DNA of 64,000 nucleotides, taken from Oceanithermus profundus DSM 14977 (GTDB lineage Bacteria; Deinococcota; Deinococci; Deinococcales; Marinithermaceae). Numbering within the stretch: position 1 is the first letter of the stretch; each line of letters opens with the position of its first letter. The notes under the pieces are model-generated. The model saw nothing but the letters and a program-made list of their open reading frames with translations, made no database searches and had not been told where the DNA came from. This document shows positions 36,532 through 46,807 of the stretch, piece after piece. The stretch is taken from contig NC_014761.1 of assembly GCF_000183745.1 (NCBI RefSeq), positions 868,001-932,000 of the forward strand. The letters are read 5' to 3'. The translations under genes and the position numbers were made by a program.

Positions 36532-36836
36532 ACGTTTTCTTTCACCCAGGACAAATAGCGATCCAGGCCACTTTCTACCGCGAAGGCGAGCAGCTCTGGC
36601 ACGCTGTAGGGGTGCAGCGCCCGCACCCGCGCTTCCAGCTCGGGCAGCGCGGCGGCGGTCGTCTTGACCAGGAGCAGCAGCTCCGCGTCCTCGTGGACCT
36701 CGCCTTCCCAGCGGTAGATCGAGGTCAGGCCACCGACGACGTTCACGCAGGCGGCCAGACGCTCTTCGACCAGGCTGCGCGCGAGCTTTCGCGCCGTGGC
36801 CTCGTCGGGCACCGTGATCAGGACCAGACGCACCAT
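36525..36836 (-). CDS. cutA: CutA1 divalent-cation tolerance protein
   Basis: 103-residue trimeric CutA1 fold, cytoplasmic, associated with copper tolerance though its true role is unclear. Signatures are LITVPDEATARKLARSLVEE, RLAACVNVV, IYRWEGEVHEDAELLLLVKT and the C-terminal HPYSVPELLAFAVESG. Leaderless ATG: TAGACT lies 6 nt upstream. Confidence 0.95.
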   Translation of the reverse strand: MVRLVLITVPDEATARKLARSLVEERLAACVNVVGGLTSIYRWEGEVHEDAELLLLVKTTAAALPELEARVRALHPYSVPELLAFAVESGLDRYLSWVKENVK

Positions 36837-36842
36837 GCCTGC

Positions 36843-36848
36843 AGTCTA
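36843..36848 (-). promoter_or_regulatory. Leaderless -10 box TAGACT of cutA
   Basis: TAGACT, 6 nt before the cutA ATG. Confidence 0.55.
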
Positions 36849-36892
36849 ACGCGCCCGCCGGACGGGCGGGCGCGCGGGGAGGCGGACCGGGG

Positions 36893-39307
<2,415 letters not shown>

Positions 39308-39338
39308 GCTCCTCCTTACGGGTGGGTTTCAAGAAGAG

Positions 39339-39360
39339 GGCTGCACCCCGTGGCGCAGCC
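39339..39360 (-). promoter_or_regulatory. Hairpin in the gyrA leader
   Basis: GGCTGC/GCAGCC arms with a 10-nt loop in the untranslated leader, between the -10 box and the ribosome-binding site. Possible control of gyrA translation or mRNA stability; function inferred only. Confidence 0.4.
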
Positions 39361-39390
39361 GCTCGGAATCAGGCCTTCGCTCACCTATTC

Positions 39391-39396
39391 ATTATA
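39391..39396 (-). promoter_or_regulatory. -10 box TATAAT of gyrA
   Basis: Perfect TATAAT 83 nt before the gyrA ATG, in the short gap after the EVE-domain gene; -35 weak. Confidence 0.5.
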
Positions 39397-39415
39397 ACAA
39401 ACCGAAGGGATGGCT

Positions 39416-39877
39416 TCACGTCCGGTTTTTCGCGAGCTCGAGCAGATTCTCCGCCACCGCCGCGTCCACCGGCATCACGCTGAGGCGGAAGCCGCGTTTG
39501 AGGAGCGGCAGCTCCTCGGCGGTGAAGCGCTCGCGCAGCTCGGCGAGCGGCACCATGCGCGGGAACTTCTCCACGAATTCGACCTCCACCGTCTGCCAGC
39601 GCGGGTTTTCCGGGGTGCTCTTCGGGTCGTAGTAGCAGCTTTCGGGGTCGAACTGGGTGGGGTCGACCACGCCGCTCTTCACGATGCGCATCAGCCCCAC
39701 CACGCCCGGGGGCTTGGCGTTGGAGTGGTAGAAGAAGGCCAGGTCGCCCTCTTTCATCTCGCGCAGGTAGTTGCGCGCCTGGTAGTTGCGCACGCCGTCC
39801 CAGATCTCGCGCCCGTCTCGCTCGAGGTCGTCGATCGAATAGGCCTCGGGCTCGGATTTCATCAGCCAGTAGCGCAT
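39416..39877 (-). CDS. EVE-domain protein (modified-base reader fold)
   Basis: 153 residues from the ATG at 39877, chosen because TATACT ends 6 nt before it. EVE/PUA-like hallmarks are YWLMKSEPEAYSIDDLER, WDGVRNYQARNYLREMK and GDLAFFYHSNAKPPGVVGLM. EVE proteins bind modified bases in DNA or RNA. No restriction or modification genes are adjacent, so this is probably the widespread housekeeping version. Divergent from the glcD-like gene. Confidence 0.9.
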   Translation of the reverse strand: MRYWLMKSEPEAYSIDDLERDGREIWDGVRNYQARNYLREMKEGDLAFFYHSNAKPPGVVGLMRIVKSGVVDPTQFDPESCYYDPKSTPENPRWQTVEVEFVEKFPRMVPLAELRERFTAEELPLLKRGFRLSVMPVDAAVAENLLELAKNRT

Positions 39878-39883
39878 GGCCCG

Positions 39884-39905
39884 AGTATACCGGGCGCGGT
39901 AGACT
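39884..39905. promoter_or_regulatory. Divergent leaderless promoters of the EVE and glcD-like genes
   Basis: Minus: TATACT (39884-39889) 6 nt before the ATG at 39877. Plus: TAGACT (39900-39905) 6 nt before the ATG at 39912. Confidence 0.6.
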
Positions 39906-39911
39906 GGCGGT

Positions 39912-41255
39912 ATGCCGCAGCTTGGGCGACTCGTCTCCGACCTGGGGCCCGACAAGGTCCTGCTCGATCGGCCCGACCGGGTGCTCTACCGTTACGACGC
40001 CATCGCCGAGGGGGCGGTGCCGCTCGCGGTGGTCCTGCCGCAGACGGCGGAGGACGTGGCGCGGGTGGTGCGCTGGTCGAACGAAGAGGGGGTGCCGCTC
40101 TTCCCCCGCGGGGCCGCGAGCGGCCTTTCCGGAGGCGCGGTGCCCACGGAGCCCGGGGTGGTGGTGGCGTTCACGCGGATGCGGCGGCTGCGCATCGAGG
40201 CCGCCCGCCGCCTCGCCGAGGTCGAGCCGGGCGTCGTCACCCACGAGATCAGCGAGGCGGCCCGGCCCCACGGCCTCTACTACCCGCCCGATCCCGCGAG
40301 CTACAAGCAGAGCACGATCGGGGGCAACCTGGCCGAGAACGCCGGCGGGCCCCAGTGCTTCAAGAAGGGGGTGACCGGGGACTACGTGGCCGGGCTCGAG
40401 TGGGTGGACGCCGAGGGGGCGGTGCACCGCTCTTGGCGCGAGGCCTACGACGCCGCGGGGCTGCTCGTGGGCTCCGAAGGCACCCTGGCGCTGATCACCC
40501 GCGCCTGGCTGCGCCTCGAGCCCCGACCGCGCCACACCCGCACCCTGATGGCCCACTTCCCCGAGGTGGGCGCGGCGGCCGAGGCGGTCAGCCGGGCCAT
40601 CGCCGACGGCGTGGTGGCCGCGAAGCTCGAGTTCATGGACGCGGCCTGCATCCGTGCGGTGGAGGACGCCTTCCACCTGGGCCTGCCCACCGAGGCCGCG
40701 GCGCTGTTGCTCGTCGACACCGACGGCGACGACCTCGAGGTGGTCGAGGAGGAGCTGGAGCGGGTGGCCGCAGCCTGCCGCGAAGCCGGCGGCGCGGTGC
40801 ACCGCGCCGCGGATGCCGTCGAGGCCGAACGGCTGTGGCAGGCGCGGCGGGCGGTCAGCCCGGCGCTGGGGCGGATCCACCCCCACCGCATGAACGAGGA
40901 CATCGTCGTGCCGCGCAGCCGCCTGCCCGCGGTGGTGCGGCGCATCCAGGAGCTGGGGAAGGCCTACGGGCTGCCGCTGGCGCAGTTCGGACACATCGGC
41001 GACGGCAACCTCCACCCCAACATCCTCTTCGACCCGAAGACGACCCCGGAGGAGCGGGTGCACGAACTCGCCCACGCGATCGCGCGGGTGGCGCTCGAGC
41101 ACGGCGGGGTGCTCTCCGGCGAGCACGGCATCGGCCTGACCAAACGCGCCTTCCTCGCCGAGGCCTTGGACGGGGCGACCCTCGCGGCGCTGCACCGCAT
41201 CAAACGCGCCTTCGACCCCGGGGGGCGCTTCAACCCGGGCAAGGTGCTTCCCTAA
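39912..41255 (+). CDS. FAD-linked oxidase (glycolate oxidase GlcD / D-lactate dehydrogenase type)
   Basis: 447-residue flavoprotein oxidising a 2-hydroxyacid such as glycolate or D-lactate. The PCMH FAD domain contains [17 protein letters not shown] and [20 protein letters not shown]. The C-terminal cap has [18 protein letters not shown] and the final [16 protein letters not shown]. No GlcE/GlcF partners are adjacent. The truncated 2-hydroxyacid dehydrogenase at the window start handles related substrates but is 39 kb away. Leaderless. Confidence 0.9.
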   Translation: MPQLGRLVSDLGPDKVLLDRPDRVLYRYDAIAEGAVPLAVVLPQTAEDVARVVRWSNEEGVPLFPRGAASGLSGGAVPTEPGVVVAFTRMRRLRIEAARRLAEVEPGVVTHEISEAARPHGLYYPPDPASYKQSTIGGNLAENAGGPQCFKKGVTGDYVAGLEWVDAEGAVHRSWREAYDAAGLLVGSEGTLALITRAWLRLEPRPRHTRTLMAHFPEVGAAAEAVSRAIADGVVAAKLEFMDAACIRAVEDAFHLGLPTEAAALLLVDTDGDDLEVVEEELERVAAACREAGGAVHRAADAVEAERLWQARRAVSPALGRIHPHRMNEDIVVPRSRLPAVVRRIQELGKAYGLPLAQFGHIGDGNLHPNILFDPKTTPEERVHELAHAIARVALEHGGVLSGEHGIGLTKRAFLAEALDGATLAALHRIKRAFDPGGRFNPGKVLP

Positions 41256-41285
41256 AGCCGGTTATACTTCGTTTAGGAGGAAGGC

Positions 41286-41621
41286 TTGAACCTGGAACGT
41301 CCCCACAACGACGAGGAGCTCCAGATCTGGCGCCTGTACGCGCCGCTGGAAACCCGTGCCGGGATCCTCTTCGTCGAGTGGCGCTGGGAGCCGCGGCGTT
41401 ACCGCCTGGGCGGTTCCGAGGGGGTGGTCCTCAAGACCGCGGGCGTCGAGCGGCTCATCCAGGCGCTGGCGCGCAACGAACCCTGGGCCCCGGGGCCGAT
41501 CACCTGGAACCCCCCGGTCCTCCTCATCGGGGACCAGGCCTACCACCTGGGCAAGCGCGGCCACCTGATCCTGGCGCGGGTGCTCAACCAGATGCTGCGC
41601 GAGATCGAGCCCCTACCCTGA
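41286..41621 (+). CDS. Conserved-looking small protein, unknown function
   Basis: 111 residues from a TTG start preceded by AGGAGG at the right distance, with TATACT about 20 nt further upstream. The sequence is Trp/Leu/Arg-rich with alternating strands (ILFVEWRWEPRRYRLGG) and a C-terminal helix. No signal peptide, helix bundle or recognised domain. Its 3' end overlaps the convergent phosphatase gene by 9 bp. Confidence 0.65.
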   Translation: MNLERPHNDEELQIWRLYAPLETRAGILFVEWRWEPRRYRLGGSEGVVLKTAGVERLIQALARNEPWAPGPITWNPPVLLIGDQAYHLGKRGHLILARVLNQMLREIEPLP

Positions 41622-42392
41622 CGCTTCCGTGAACAACGCTTCGATCATCTCCGCGTGGATGCGGCCGTTGCTGGCGACGATGTAGCGGTTGCCGAGCGCG
41701 TAGGGTTCGCCGGCGAGCCCGGTGACGCGGCCGCCGGCCTCCTCGACGATGACCACCGCCGCGGCCACGTCCCAGGGCTTGAGCTTGACCTCCCAGAAGC
41801 CGTCGAGCCGGCCCGCGGCCACGTAGCAGAGGTCGAGCGCCGCCGCGCCCGGTCGGCGCACGGTGAGGCCGTGCTCGAGCGCCCGTTCGAAGTAGACCAG
41901 GTTCTCACGGTCCTTGCTCACGTCGTAGGGAAAGCCGGTGGCGAGCAGGCTGCCGATCAGCCGGTCGGTGGCGCTGACGCGCAGGGGGCGGCCGTTGAGG
42001 TAAGCCCCCCGGCCGCGCACCGCCCAGAAGAGTTCGTCGCGGGTGCTGTCGAGCACCACCCCCAGCTCGAGCCGTCCCCGCACCTCCAGCCCGATGGAGA
42101 CGGCGAAGAAGGGGAAGCGGTGGGCGAAGTTGACCGTGCCGTCGAGCGGGTCTACGATCCAGCGGTACGCGGCTTCGTGGTCCTGTCCCCCCTCCTCGCC
42201 CAGGAAGGCGTGGTCGGGGTAGCGCTCGAGGAGGAAGGCCTTGACGGCCGCCTCGGCCTCGCGGTCGGCCTGGGTGACCAGGTCGGTGGGGCCGGTCTTG
42301 GTGTCCACGGCGAACCCCTTTTCCTGGTAGTAGAGGTGGATGCCGCGGGCCAGGCGGGCGGCGGCGATGGCGCTAGCGAGCAGGTCGTCCAT
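41613..42392 (-). CDS. Inositol monophosphatase family protein (SuhB-like)
   Basis: 259-residue Mg-dependent, Li-sensitive phosphatase fold. Metal-binding motifs: EEGG near residue 64, DPLDGTVNFAHRFPFF near residue 85 and the C-terminal KPWDVAAAVVIVEEAGG. Likely substrates are inositol phosphates, fructose-1,6-bisphosphate or nucleotide phosphates. The ATG lies 6 nt after TAAGGT, which overlaps the prmC stop codon. Confidence 0.92.
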   Translation of the reverse strand: MDDLLASAIAAARLARGIHLYYQEKGFAVDTKTGPTDLVTQADREAEAAVKAFLLERYPDHAFLGEEGGQDHEAAYRWIVDPLDGTVNFAHRFPFFAVSIGLEVRGRLELGVVLDSTRDELFWAVRGRGAYLNGRPLRVSATDRLIGSLLATGFPYDVSKDRENLVYFERALEHGLTVRRPGAAALDLCYVAAGRLDGFWEVKLKPWDVAAAVVIVEEAGGRVTGLAGEPYALGNRYIVASNGRIHAEMIEALFTEASG

Positions 42393-42398
42393 ACGCCT

Positions 42399-42404
42399 AC
42401 CTTA
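42399..42404 (-). promoter_or_regulatory. Leaderless -10 box TAAGGT of the inositol phosphatase gene
   Basis: TAAGGT shares its TAA with the prmC stop codon and lies 6 nt before the ATG. Confidence 0.5.
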
Positions 42405-43235
42405 ACGCCGCGCGCGCAGGAAACGCGCCCTTCCGGCGAGGTCGGGCAGCACGGCCACCTCGCCGTAGCCCGCCCGTTCCGCCTCGCGGGCGAGCACGTG
42501 CACGTTCGTCGGGTCCAGCTCGAGCAGCAGCCAGCCCCCCGCGGCGAGCGCCCCCGCGGCTTCCGCCAGCAGCGGACGGGCCACCGCCAGGCCGTCGGCG
42601 CCGGCGTAGAGCGCGGTTTCCGCCTCCCAGGCCAGCTCGGGGGGCGCCGCTTCGCGGTAGGCCTCGGGCAGGTAGGGGGGGTTGCTCACGATCAGGTCCA
42701 GGTCCCAAAGCCCCGCGGTCAGCGGGGCATGCAGGAAGGTCACCGCCAGCCCCAGCCGTCGGGCGTTGGCGCGTGCGAGTTCGAGGGCGGCTTCGCTCAC
42801 CTCGCTGGCGTAGACGTCGAGTTCCGGGCGCGCCTGCTTGAGGGCCAGGGCGATCGCGCCGCCGCCGGTGCCCACGTCGAGCACCCGGGCCGGGCCGCTT
42901 TCGGGCAGCCGCTCGAGCGCCAGCTCGACCAGGCGTTCGGTCTCGGGCCGCGGCACCAGCACCCCGGGCCGCACCTCCAGCTCGAGGCCGCAGAAGACGG
43001 CCGTGCCCAGGATCAGCTGCAGCGGTTCCCCCGCCGCCCGCCGAGCCAGCGCTTCCTCCAGTAGCCGCTCCTGTGCGGGCTCGAGCGCGGCCCGGGCTTC
43101 CCGCCAGAAGCGCGCCCCCTGCGCCCCGGTCGCGTGCTCGAGCAGCTGCCGCGCCTCGGCCTCGGCCTGCCGCGAGGGAAAACCCGCCTCCTCGAGGCGG
43201 GCGCGGGCGTAACGCAGGGCCTGGGCCCGGGTCAT
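42402..43235 (-). CDS. prmC: Peptide chain release factor N5-glutamine methyltransferase
   Basis: 277-residue SAM methyltransferase modifying the GGQ glutamine of release factors. ATG at 43235 overlaps the jag stop (ATGA). The N-terminal helical domain precedes LVPRPETERLVELAL and the SAM-binding VLDVGTGGGAIALALK; the catalytic NPPY occurs in LIVSNPPYLPEAY. Last gene of the rpmH-rnpA-yidD-yidC-jag-prmC run. Confidence 0.93.
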   Translation of the reverse strand: MTRAQALRYARARLEEAGFPSRQAEAEARQLLEHATGAQGARFWREARAALEPAQERLLEEALARRAAGEPLQLILGTAVFCGLELEVRPGVLVPRPETERLVELALERLPESGPARVLDVGTGGGAIALALKQARPELDVYASEVSEAALELARANARRLGLAVTFLHAPLTAGLWDLDLIVSNPPYLPEAYREAAPPELAWEAETALYAGADGLAVARPLLAEAAGALAAGGWLLLELDPTNVHVLAREAERAGYGEVAVLPDLAGRARFLRARR

Positions 43236-43855
43236 GCTTCGGTCGGGGCCTCCCCCTCGTCCGCGGCCGGCTCCTCGCCCGTCACCTCGTCGGTGCGGGG
43301 CAGCACGACGACGTGGCGTTCCTCCCCCTGCCCCACCGAGTGGGTGGTGACGTGGGGGTGGTCCTTGAGGGTCATGTGGATGATGCGGCGCTCGGCCGGG
43401 CGCATGGGCGGAAGCTCGAGCGGCTCCCCGGTCGCGGCCACCACGTCGGCGGCCTCGAGGGCGCGCTTGCGCGCCCGGTCCTCCTGGCGCTTGCGGTACC
43501 CGGCGGCGTCCAGGTTGACCCGATAGCTGGAGCCGAAGTGCTTCGCGACCACCGCGTTGGTGATCGTCTCCAGGGCCTTGAGGGTGCGCCCTTCGCGGCC
43601 GATGATGCGGCCGCCGTCGCCCCCGAGGATCTCCACGTGGATGCGCTCCCCCTCCTGCCGCAGGTCGAGGGAGTAGCTCGGGTCGAGGTAGAGGAGGAGG
43701 CCCACCAGAAAGTGCTCCACCACCTCGCTGGGGCTCTGGGGGGCGCTCGCCGTCTCTTCGGCGCCCTTTTCCTCGAGCACCGGCGCGGGCGGGGCTTCTT
43801 CCTCGTGGATGCCCAGCCCGTCGAGCAGGTCGTCCAGATTCTTTTTCTCTTCCAT
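43232..43855 (-). CDS. jag: Jag/KhpB family RNA-binding protein (KH-R3H)
   Basis: 207 residues. A disordered acidic N-terminus (about 1-55) is followed by a Jag-type KH domain with GGDGGRIIGREGRTLKALET and an R3H domain with MRPAERRIIHMTLKDHPHV. It binds RNA and is commonly encoded beside yidC. The classic Jag_N domain appears absent or reduced. ATG preceded by AGGAG, 3 nt after the yidC stop. Confidence 0.92.
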   Translation of the reverse strand: MEEKKNLDDLLDGLGIHEEEAPPAPVLEEKGAEETASAPQSPSEVVEHFLVGLLLYLDPSYSLDLRQEGERIHVEILGGDGGRIIGREGRTLKALETITNAVVAKHFGSSYRVNLDAAGYRKRQEDRARKRALEAADVVAATGEPLELPPMRPAERRIIHMTLKDHPHVTTHSVGQGEERHVVVLPRTDEVTGEEPAADEGEAPTEA

Positions 43856-43858
43856 GGC

Positions 43859-45244
43859 TCAGCTCCTGGCAGCCGTCGCGATCCCCAGCTGCTTGTTGAT
43901 CATCCATTGTTGCACGAGCCCGATCAGGGTGGAGAAGACCCAGTACAGGGTCACCCCGGCGGGGAACTTGAGCACCAGGAAGATGAAGATCAGGTTCATC
44001 ATGATGCCCTGGCGCATCGCGTCCTTGTTGCCGTGCGACATCAGCATCGTCTGGGCGAGCATGACCAGGACGTAGAGGGCCGGGAGGACGTAGAAGGGGT
44101 CGGGCAGCGAGAGGTCCGGAATCCAGAGGAAGCCCTGGTCGAACTCGTAGTTGGCGATGACGCGCCACATCATGAAGAGAATCGGCATCTGGATGAACAT
44201 GGGCAGGCAGCCCGCGGCCGGGTTGATCTTGTGTTCCCGGTAGAGGTTCATCAGCGCCTCGTTCTTCTTCTCGGGGTCGTCCTTGTACTTCTTGTTGATC
44301 TCGTCCATCAGCGGCTTGATCTTGTTCATCTCCGCCATGGACTTGAACTGCTGGTGCATCAACGGCCAGAGCAGCAGGCGCACGAAGACGGTGAGCAGCA
44401 GGATGGCCAGCCCCCAGTTGGTGGTGTACTTGTAGGCCAGCTCCATTACGTAGAGGAGGCCCAGCGAGAGCTGCCCCCAGATGTTGGGTTTGAAGAGGCC
44501 GGGCAGCTCGTAGAACCCCTCGACGTAGAGGCGCACGAGCTCGTTGAGGCCGCCGTAGACGCTCAGCTCGGTGGTGCCCGCGGGCAGGGCGACCTGGACC
44601 GTCGCGCCGCCCCCGCCCACCTCCAGCTGCGTCTCCAGCGGGTCCTTGCCGCGCAGCACGAAGGCGTAGCCCTTGTTCGCCTTGGTCTGCACCGCGGCGT
44701 AGAGCGCGGTTCCCGAGCCCGAAGGCACCGGCTGGTCGCTGCCCGCGAGCAGCAGCTTGGTGATGGGGTTGTCGGTGCGGTTGATCCCCGTCCAGATCAG
44801 CGTCGTGGGCCGGTCCAGCTCCACCTCGAGCTTCAGGGAGTAGAGGCGGGGGTTGATCCGGTAACGCATCACCGCGCCCGGCGCCCGGAACTCGGCCACC
44901 AGCTCGCCGGCGTCCTCGAAGAAGCGGGCGTTGTCGCCGTTGAAGCCGGAGCCGGCGGCCGCGCCCTCCGTGGCGGCGTAACCGACGAGGGTGCCCGGGA
45001 GCGGCAGGCCCTGCTTGACCAGGTTCGGGGCCTTGGCGTAGTTGCCCTTGAAGTTCTGGCCCTTGATCTGCTTGACGTACCAGCCGACGATCTGGCCCTG
45101 GTCGTTGAAGGCGATGTCGGCGAGGTTGGTGATCGCGAGGTGCTCGGGCTTGCCGTCGCCGTTCGTGTCGAGCGACTGCCACTCGGCGGTCAGGGCGAAA
45201 GCGGGGGAAAGCAGGACGACGAAGAGCAGGAGCAGGCGTTTCAT
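43859..45244 (-). CDS. yidC: Membrane protein insertase YidC
   Basis: 461-residue insertase with the large N-terminal periplasmic P1 domain (about 25-235) typical of diderm bacteria. The conserved core covers about 245-455, with [20 protein letters not shown], the coiled region [19 protein letters not shown], and helices [20 protein letters not shown] and [21 protein letters not shown] cleavable-looking N-terminal signal ([17 protein letters not shown]) is present. ATGA overlap with yidD. Confidence 0.96.
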   Translation of the reverse strand: MKRLLLLFVVLLSPAFALTAEWQSLDTNGDGKPEHLAITNLADIAFNDQGQIVGWYVKQIKGQNFKGNYAKAPNLVKQGLPLPGTLVGYAATEGAAAGSGFNGDNARFFEDAGELVAEFRAPGAVMRYRINPRLYSLKLEVELDRPTTLIWTGINRTDNPITKLLLAGSDQPVPSGSGTALYAAVQTKANKGYAFVLRGKDPLETQLEVGGGGATVQVALPAGTTELSVYGGLNELVRLYVEGFYELPGLFKPNIWGQLSLGLLYVMELAYKYTTNWGLAILLLTVFVRLLLWPLMHQQFKSMAEMNKIKPLMDEINKKYKDDPEKKNEALMNLYREHKINPAAGCLPMFIQMPILFMMWRVIANYEFDQGFLWIPDLSLPDPFYVLPALYVLVMLAQTMLMSHGNKDAMRQGIMMNLIFIFLVLKFPAGVTLYWVFSTLIGLVQQWMINKQLGIATAARS

Positions 45245-45513
45245 GATTCCTCCGTTGCGGGCGCGGACAGCTCGACGTCCAGGCGCAGGCGGGGTTTCTT
45301 GGGCGGCACCGGGTCGTACCCCCCGGGGTGCAGCGGGTGACAGCGCAGGATCCTCCGGGTGGCCAGGTAGCTGCCGTAGAGGACGCCGTGCGTCTCGAGC
45401 GCTTCGGCGGCGTAGTGCGAGCAGGTGGGGTAGAAGCGGCAGGTTCTGGGCTTGAACGGGGAGATCCAGCGTTGGTAAATACGAATGAGACCGATGAGGA
45501 GCCGTGACATCAC
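45241..45513 (-). CDS. yidD: Membrane protein insertion efficiency factor YidD
   Basis: 90 residues counted from a GTG, or 89 from the ATG next to it at 45510. Family hallmarks are [20 protein letters not shown], the Cys-containing [14 protein letters not shown], and [13 protein letters not shown]. It sits between rnpA and yidC as usual. A TAGAAT box overlapping the rnpA stop lies 8 nt before the ATG, so an internal leaderless promoter is possible. Confidence 0.95.
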   Translation of the reverse strand: MMSRLLIGLIRIYQRWISPFKPRTCRFYPTCSHYAAEALETHGVLYGSYLATRRILRCHPLHPGGYDPVPPKKPRLRLDVELSAPATEES

Positions 45514-45518
45514 GCTTG

Positions 45519-45524
45519 ATTCTA
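45519..45524 (-). promoter_or_regulatory. Candidate internal leaderless promoter for yidD
   Basis: TAGAAT begins with the TAG stop codon of rnpA and lies 8 nt before the yidD ATG (5 nt before the GTG). Confidence 0.45.
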
Positions 45525-46031
45525 CATGCTACGCCCCGCCGCGCGTCCCTTCGCGGGGCGGTGGCGGAGCAGTCCGCTCTTGTCGAGGGCGCGCATCAGG
45601 TCCCGCGCCAGCTCGTGGAAGTCGGCCTCGGCCGCTTCGGGGCGGGCGACGACCATCAGGTCGGCCGAGGGCAGGTGCATGCGCCTGAGGATCTCGCGCA
45701 GGCGCCGCCGCACCCGGTTGCGCACCACGGCGTTGCCGACCTTCTTGGAAACGACGATGCCCACCCGGACTTCTCCCCTCCGGGTAGGCAGCCAGCGCAC
45801 GCTCAGCGTGCGCGCCCTTCCCGTGCGGCCCTTGCGCAGACGGCGAAAGGCCGCATCGGTCTTGAGCGAAGTTATACGGTGAGCCGTTTGCGGCCTTTGC
45901 GGCGGCGCCGAGCCAGGACCTTGCGGCCGCCCGGCGTGGCCATGCGGGCGCGGAACCCGTGGGTCTTGGCGCGTTTGCGACGGTTGGGTTGCCAGGTGCG
46001 CTTCATGGGTGCCCTCCTCTTCTCGTTTCAC
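45522..46031 (-). CDS. rnpA: RNase P protein component with N-terminal extension, rpmH nested inside
   Basis: 169 residues from the GTG at 46031. The RnpA core starts near residue 54 ([14 protein letters not shown]) and contains the RNR motif [16 protein letters not shown]. No ATG, GTG or TTG lies in frame near the usual start, and only the distant GTG can open the frame. The extension of about 50 residues is therefore probably translated, while rpmH (45872-46006) is read from the same bases in another frame. This matches the arrangement described for Thermus strains. The extension is Arg/Pro/His-rich. The exact start codon is inferred. Confidence 0.85.
   Translation of the reverse strand: MKREEEGTHEAHLATQPSQTRQDPRVPRPHGHAGRPQGPGSAPPQRPQTAHRITSLKTDAAFRRLRKGRTGRARTLSVRWLPTRRGEVRVGIVVSKKVGNAVVRNRVRRRLREILRRMHLPSADLMVVARPEAAEADFHELARDLMRALDKSGLLRHRPAKGRAAGRSM
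45872..46006 (-). CDS. rpmH: 50S ribosomal protein L34
   Basis: 44-residue very basic protein beginning [20 protein letters not shown] and ending KGRKRLTV, the universal L34 pattern. ATG at 46006-46004 preceded by GAGGAGGG. The whole gene lies within the rnpA frame but is read in a different phase. Confidence 0.97.
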   Translation of the reverse strand: MKRTWQPNRRKRAKTHGFRARMATPGGRKVLARRRRKGRKRLTV

Positions 46032-46154
46032 GACCGATCCCCCATCAGGGGCCGAAACAGCATATCACAACGAAGGGTCCGGCGGGAAGAGCGGCAGCTG
46101 CTCGAAGGCTAGAAGGGGGATCGCGGATGAACCGATTAGTGCAAGGTTCTTGGC

Positions 46155-46196
46155 GCGTGGAAAAGGCTTGCAGCCCGCGGCCCGAGGCCCGTGGTA
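46155..46196. repeat. Short degenerate heptad tract
   Basis: Heptads GCGTGGA, AAAGGCT, TGCAGCC, CGCGGCC, CGAGGCC, CGTGGTA. Weaker than the arrays near 2300 and 12500. Confidence 0.4.
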
Positions 46197-46232
46197 GGGC
46201 GGTCAACCACAATGAAATCTCGACGTTGCGTT

Positions 46233-46291
46233 CGGCATGGACCCCAGCTTTCGCAAGGGCCCGCCCTGAGCTTGATTCAGGGCCCATGCCG
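46233..46291. repeat. REP-like nested hairpin element
   Basis: Outer arms CGGCATGGACCC and GGGCCCATGCCG pair at 11 of 12 positions. Inside, GCCCTGA-7-TCAGGGC forms a second stem (46263-46283). A related motif CGGCGTGGACCC starts another, weaker hairpin at 46384-46418. Confidence 0.6.
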
Positions 46292-46608
46292 CGCCGTTGC
46301 ACCGCGGTTGGGTTTGCGGCTCCGGCGCCCGTCCTCTGTCGCCTCGTTGCTTCGTGAGCGGCCGCCGAATCTCGGCCTTTCCTCGGCGTGGACCCGGATT
46401 CTCCCGGGCCGTGCGCCGCGATCGTCCGGGGATACGGGAAGAGCGAAAGGCGGGGGTTTGAGAAAGCCTGTCGGTAGCTTCTGGATTTGCTGCTTCCAGT
46501 GTTAAACGCCAGCGTCCTGGATTGCTTGCTACGCACCCCACGCCCGGCACCGGCATTGGGGGCTTGCGGTGCTTGCTGCGGTTTGCGGCGGCGGGCGCGC
46601 CGTTTCCC

Positions 46609-46637
46609 TTGACAGTCCGGAGGGAGGCGGATACCAT
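46609..46637 (+). promoter_or_regulatory. Sigma-A promoter of tRNA-Leu
   Basis: TTGACA (46609-46614), exactly 17 nt, TACCAT (46632-46637); transcription would start about 10 nt before the tRNA. Confidence 0.75.
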
Positions 46638-46652
46638 GATTCTTGCGCGTGC

Positions 46653-46739
46653 GCCGGGATGGCGGAATTGGTAGACGCGCATGATTCAGGGTCATGTGCC
46701 CGCGAGGGCGTGGGGGTTCAAGTCCCCCTCCCGGCACCA
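46653..46739 (+). tRNA. tRNA-Leu (anticodon CAG)
   Basis: 87 nt with encoded CCA. Acceptor stem GCCGGGA/TCCCGGC, D-arm with GGTAGACGC, anticodon loop TTCAGGG (CAG, reads CTG codons), long variable arm GCCCGCGAGGGC typical of class II tRNAs, and T-loop GGGGGTTCAAGTCCCCC. Confidence 0.96.
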
Positions 46740-46742
46740 GAA

Positions 46743-46772
46743 GGGCCCCGCTCCGGCGGGGCCGGTTTCGTT
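46743..46772 (+). terminator. Hairpin after tRNA-Leu
   Basis: GGGCCCCGC-TCC-GCGGGGCC-type stem followed by GGTTTCGTT, between the tRNA and the trpS -10 box. A modest T-run suggests at least partial termination. Confidence 0.6.
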
Positions 46773-46794
46773 GGGCGGCGCGCGGCGGGCGGGT

Positions 46795-46800
46795 TAGAAT
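46795..46800 (+). promoter_or_regulatory. Leaderless -10 box TAGAAT of trpS
   Basis: TAGAAT, 7 nt before the ATG at 46808; it fixes the start against upstream in-frame methionines that lie in the tRNA. Confidence 0.6.
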
Positions 46801-46807
46801 GCGGGCC

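Larger units (their letters stand above)
46032..46652. other. 620-bp gene-free stretch upstream of rpmH
   Basis: Holds REP-like hairpins, a short heptad tract and the tRNA promoter. No dnaA gene or DnaA-box cluster is seen, although rpmH often neighbours the origin. A minus-strand TATGCT near 46053 may drive rpmH/rnpA. No credible protein gene: long open frames here lack start signals. Confidence 0.6.

Noticed and set aside
39416-39877. Defence island around the EVE-domain gene
   Set aside because: Neighbours are gyrA and a glycolate-oxidase-like gene; no nuclease, methylase or toxin genes are present.
39416-39955. Longer EVE-domain start at 39955
   Set aside because: It would cross the divergent promoters; the ATG at 39877 fits TATACT at 6 nt and the usual family N-terminus.
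46032-46652. Possible replication origin next to rpmH-rnpA
   Set aside because: In many bacteria this cluster sits by dnaA/oriC, but there is no dnaA or dnaN gene and no cluster of TTATCCACA-like boxes here.
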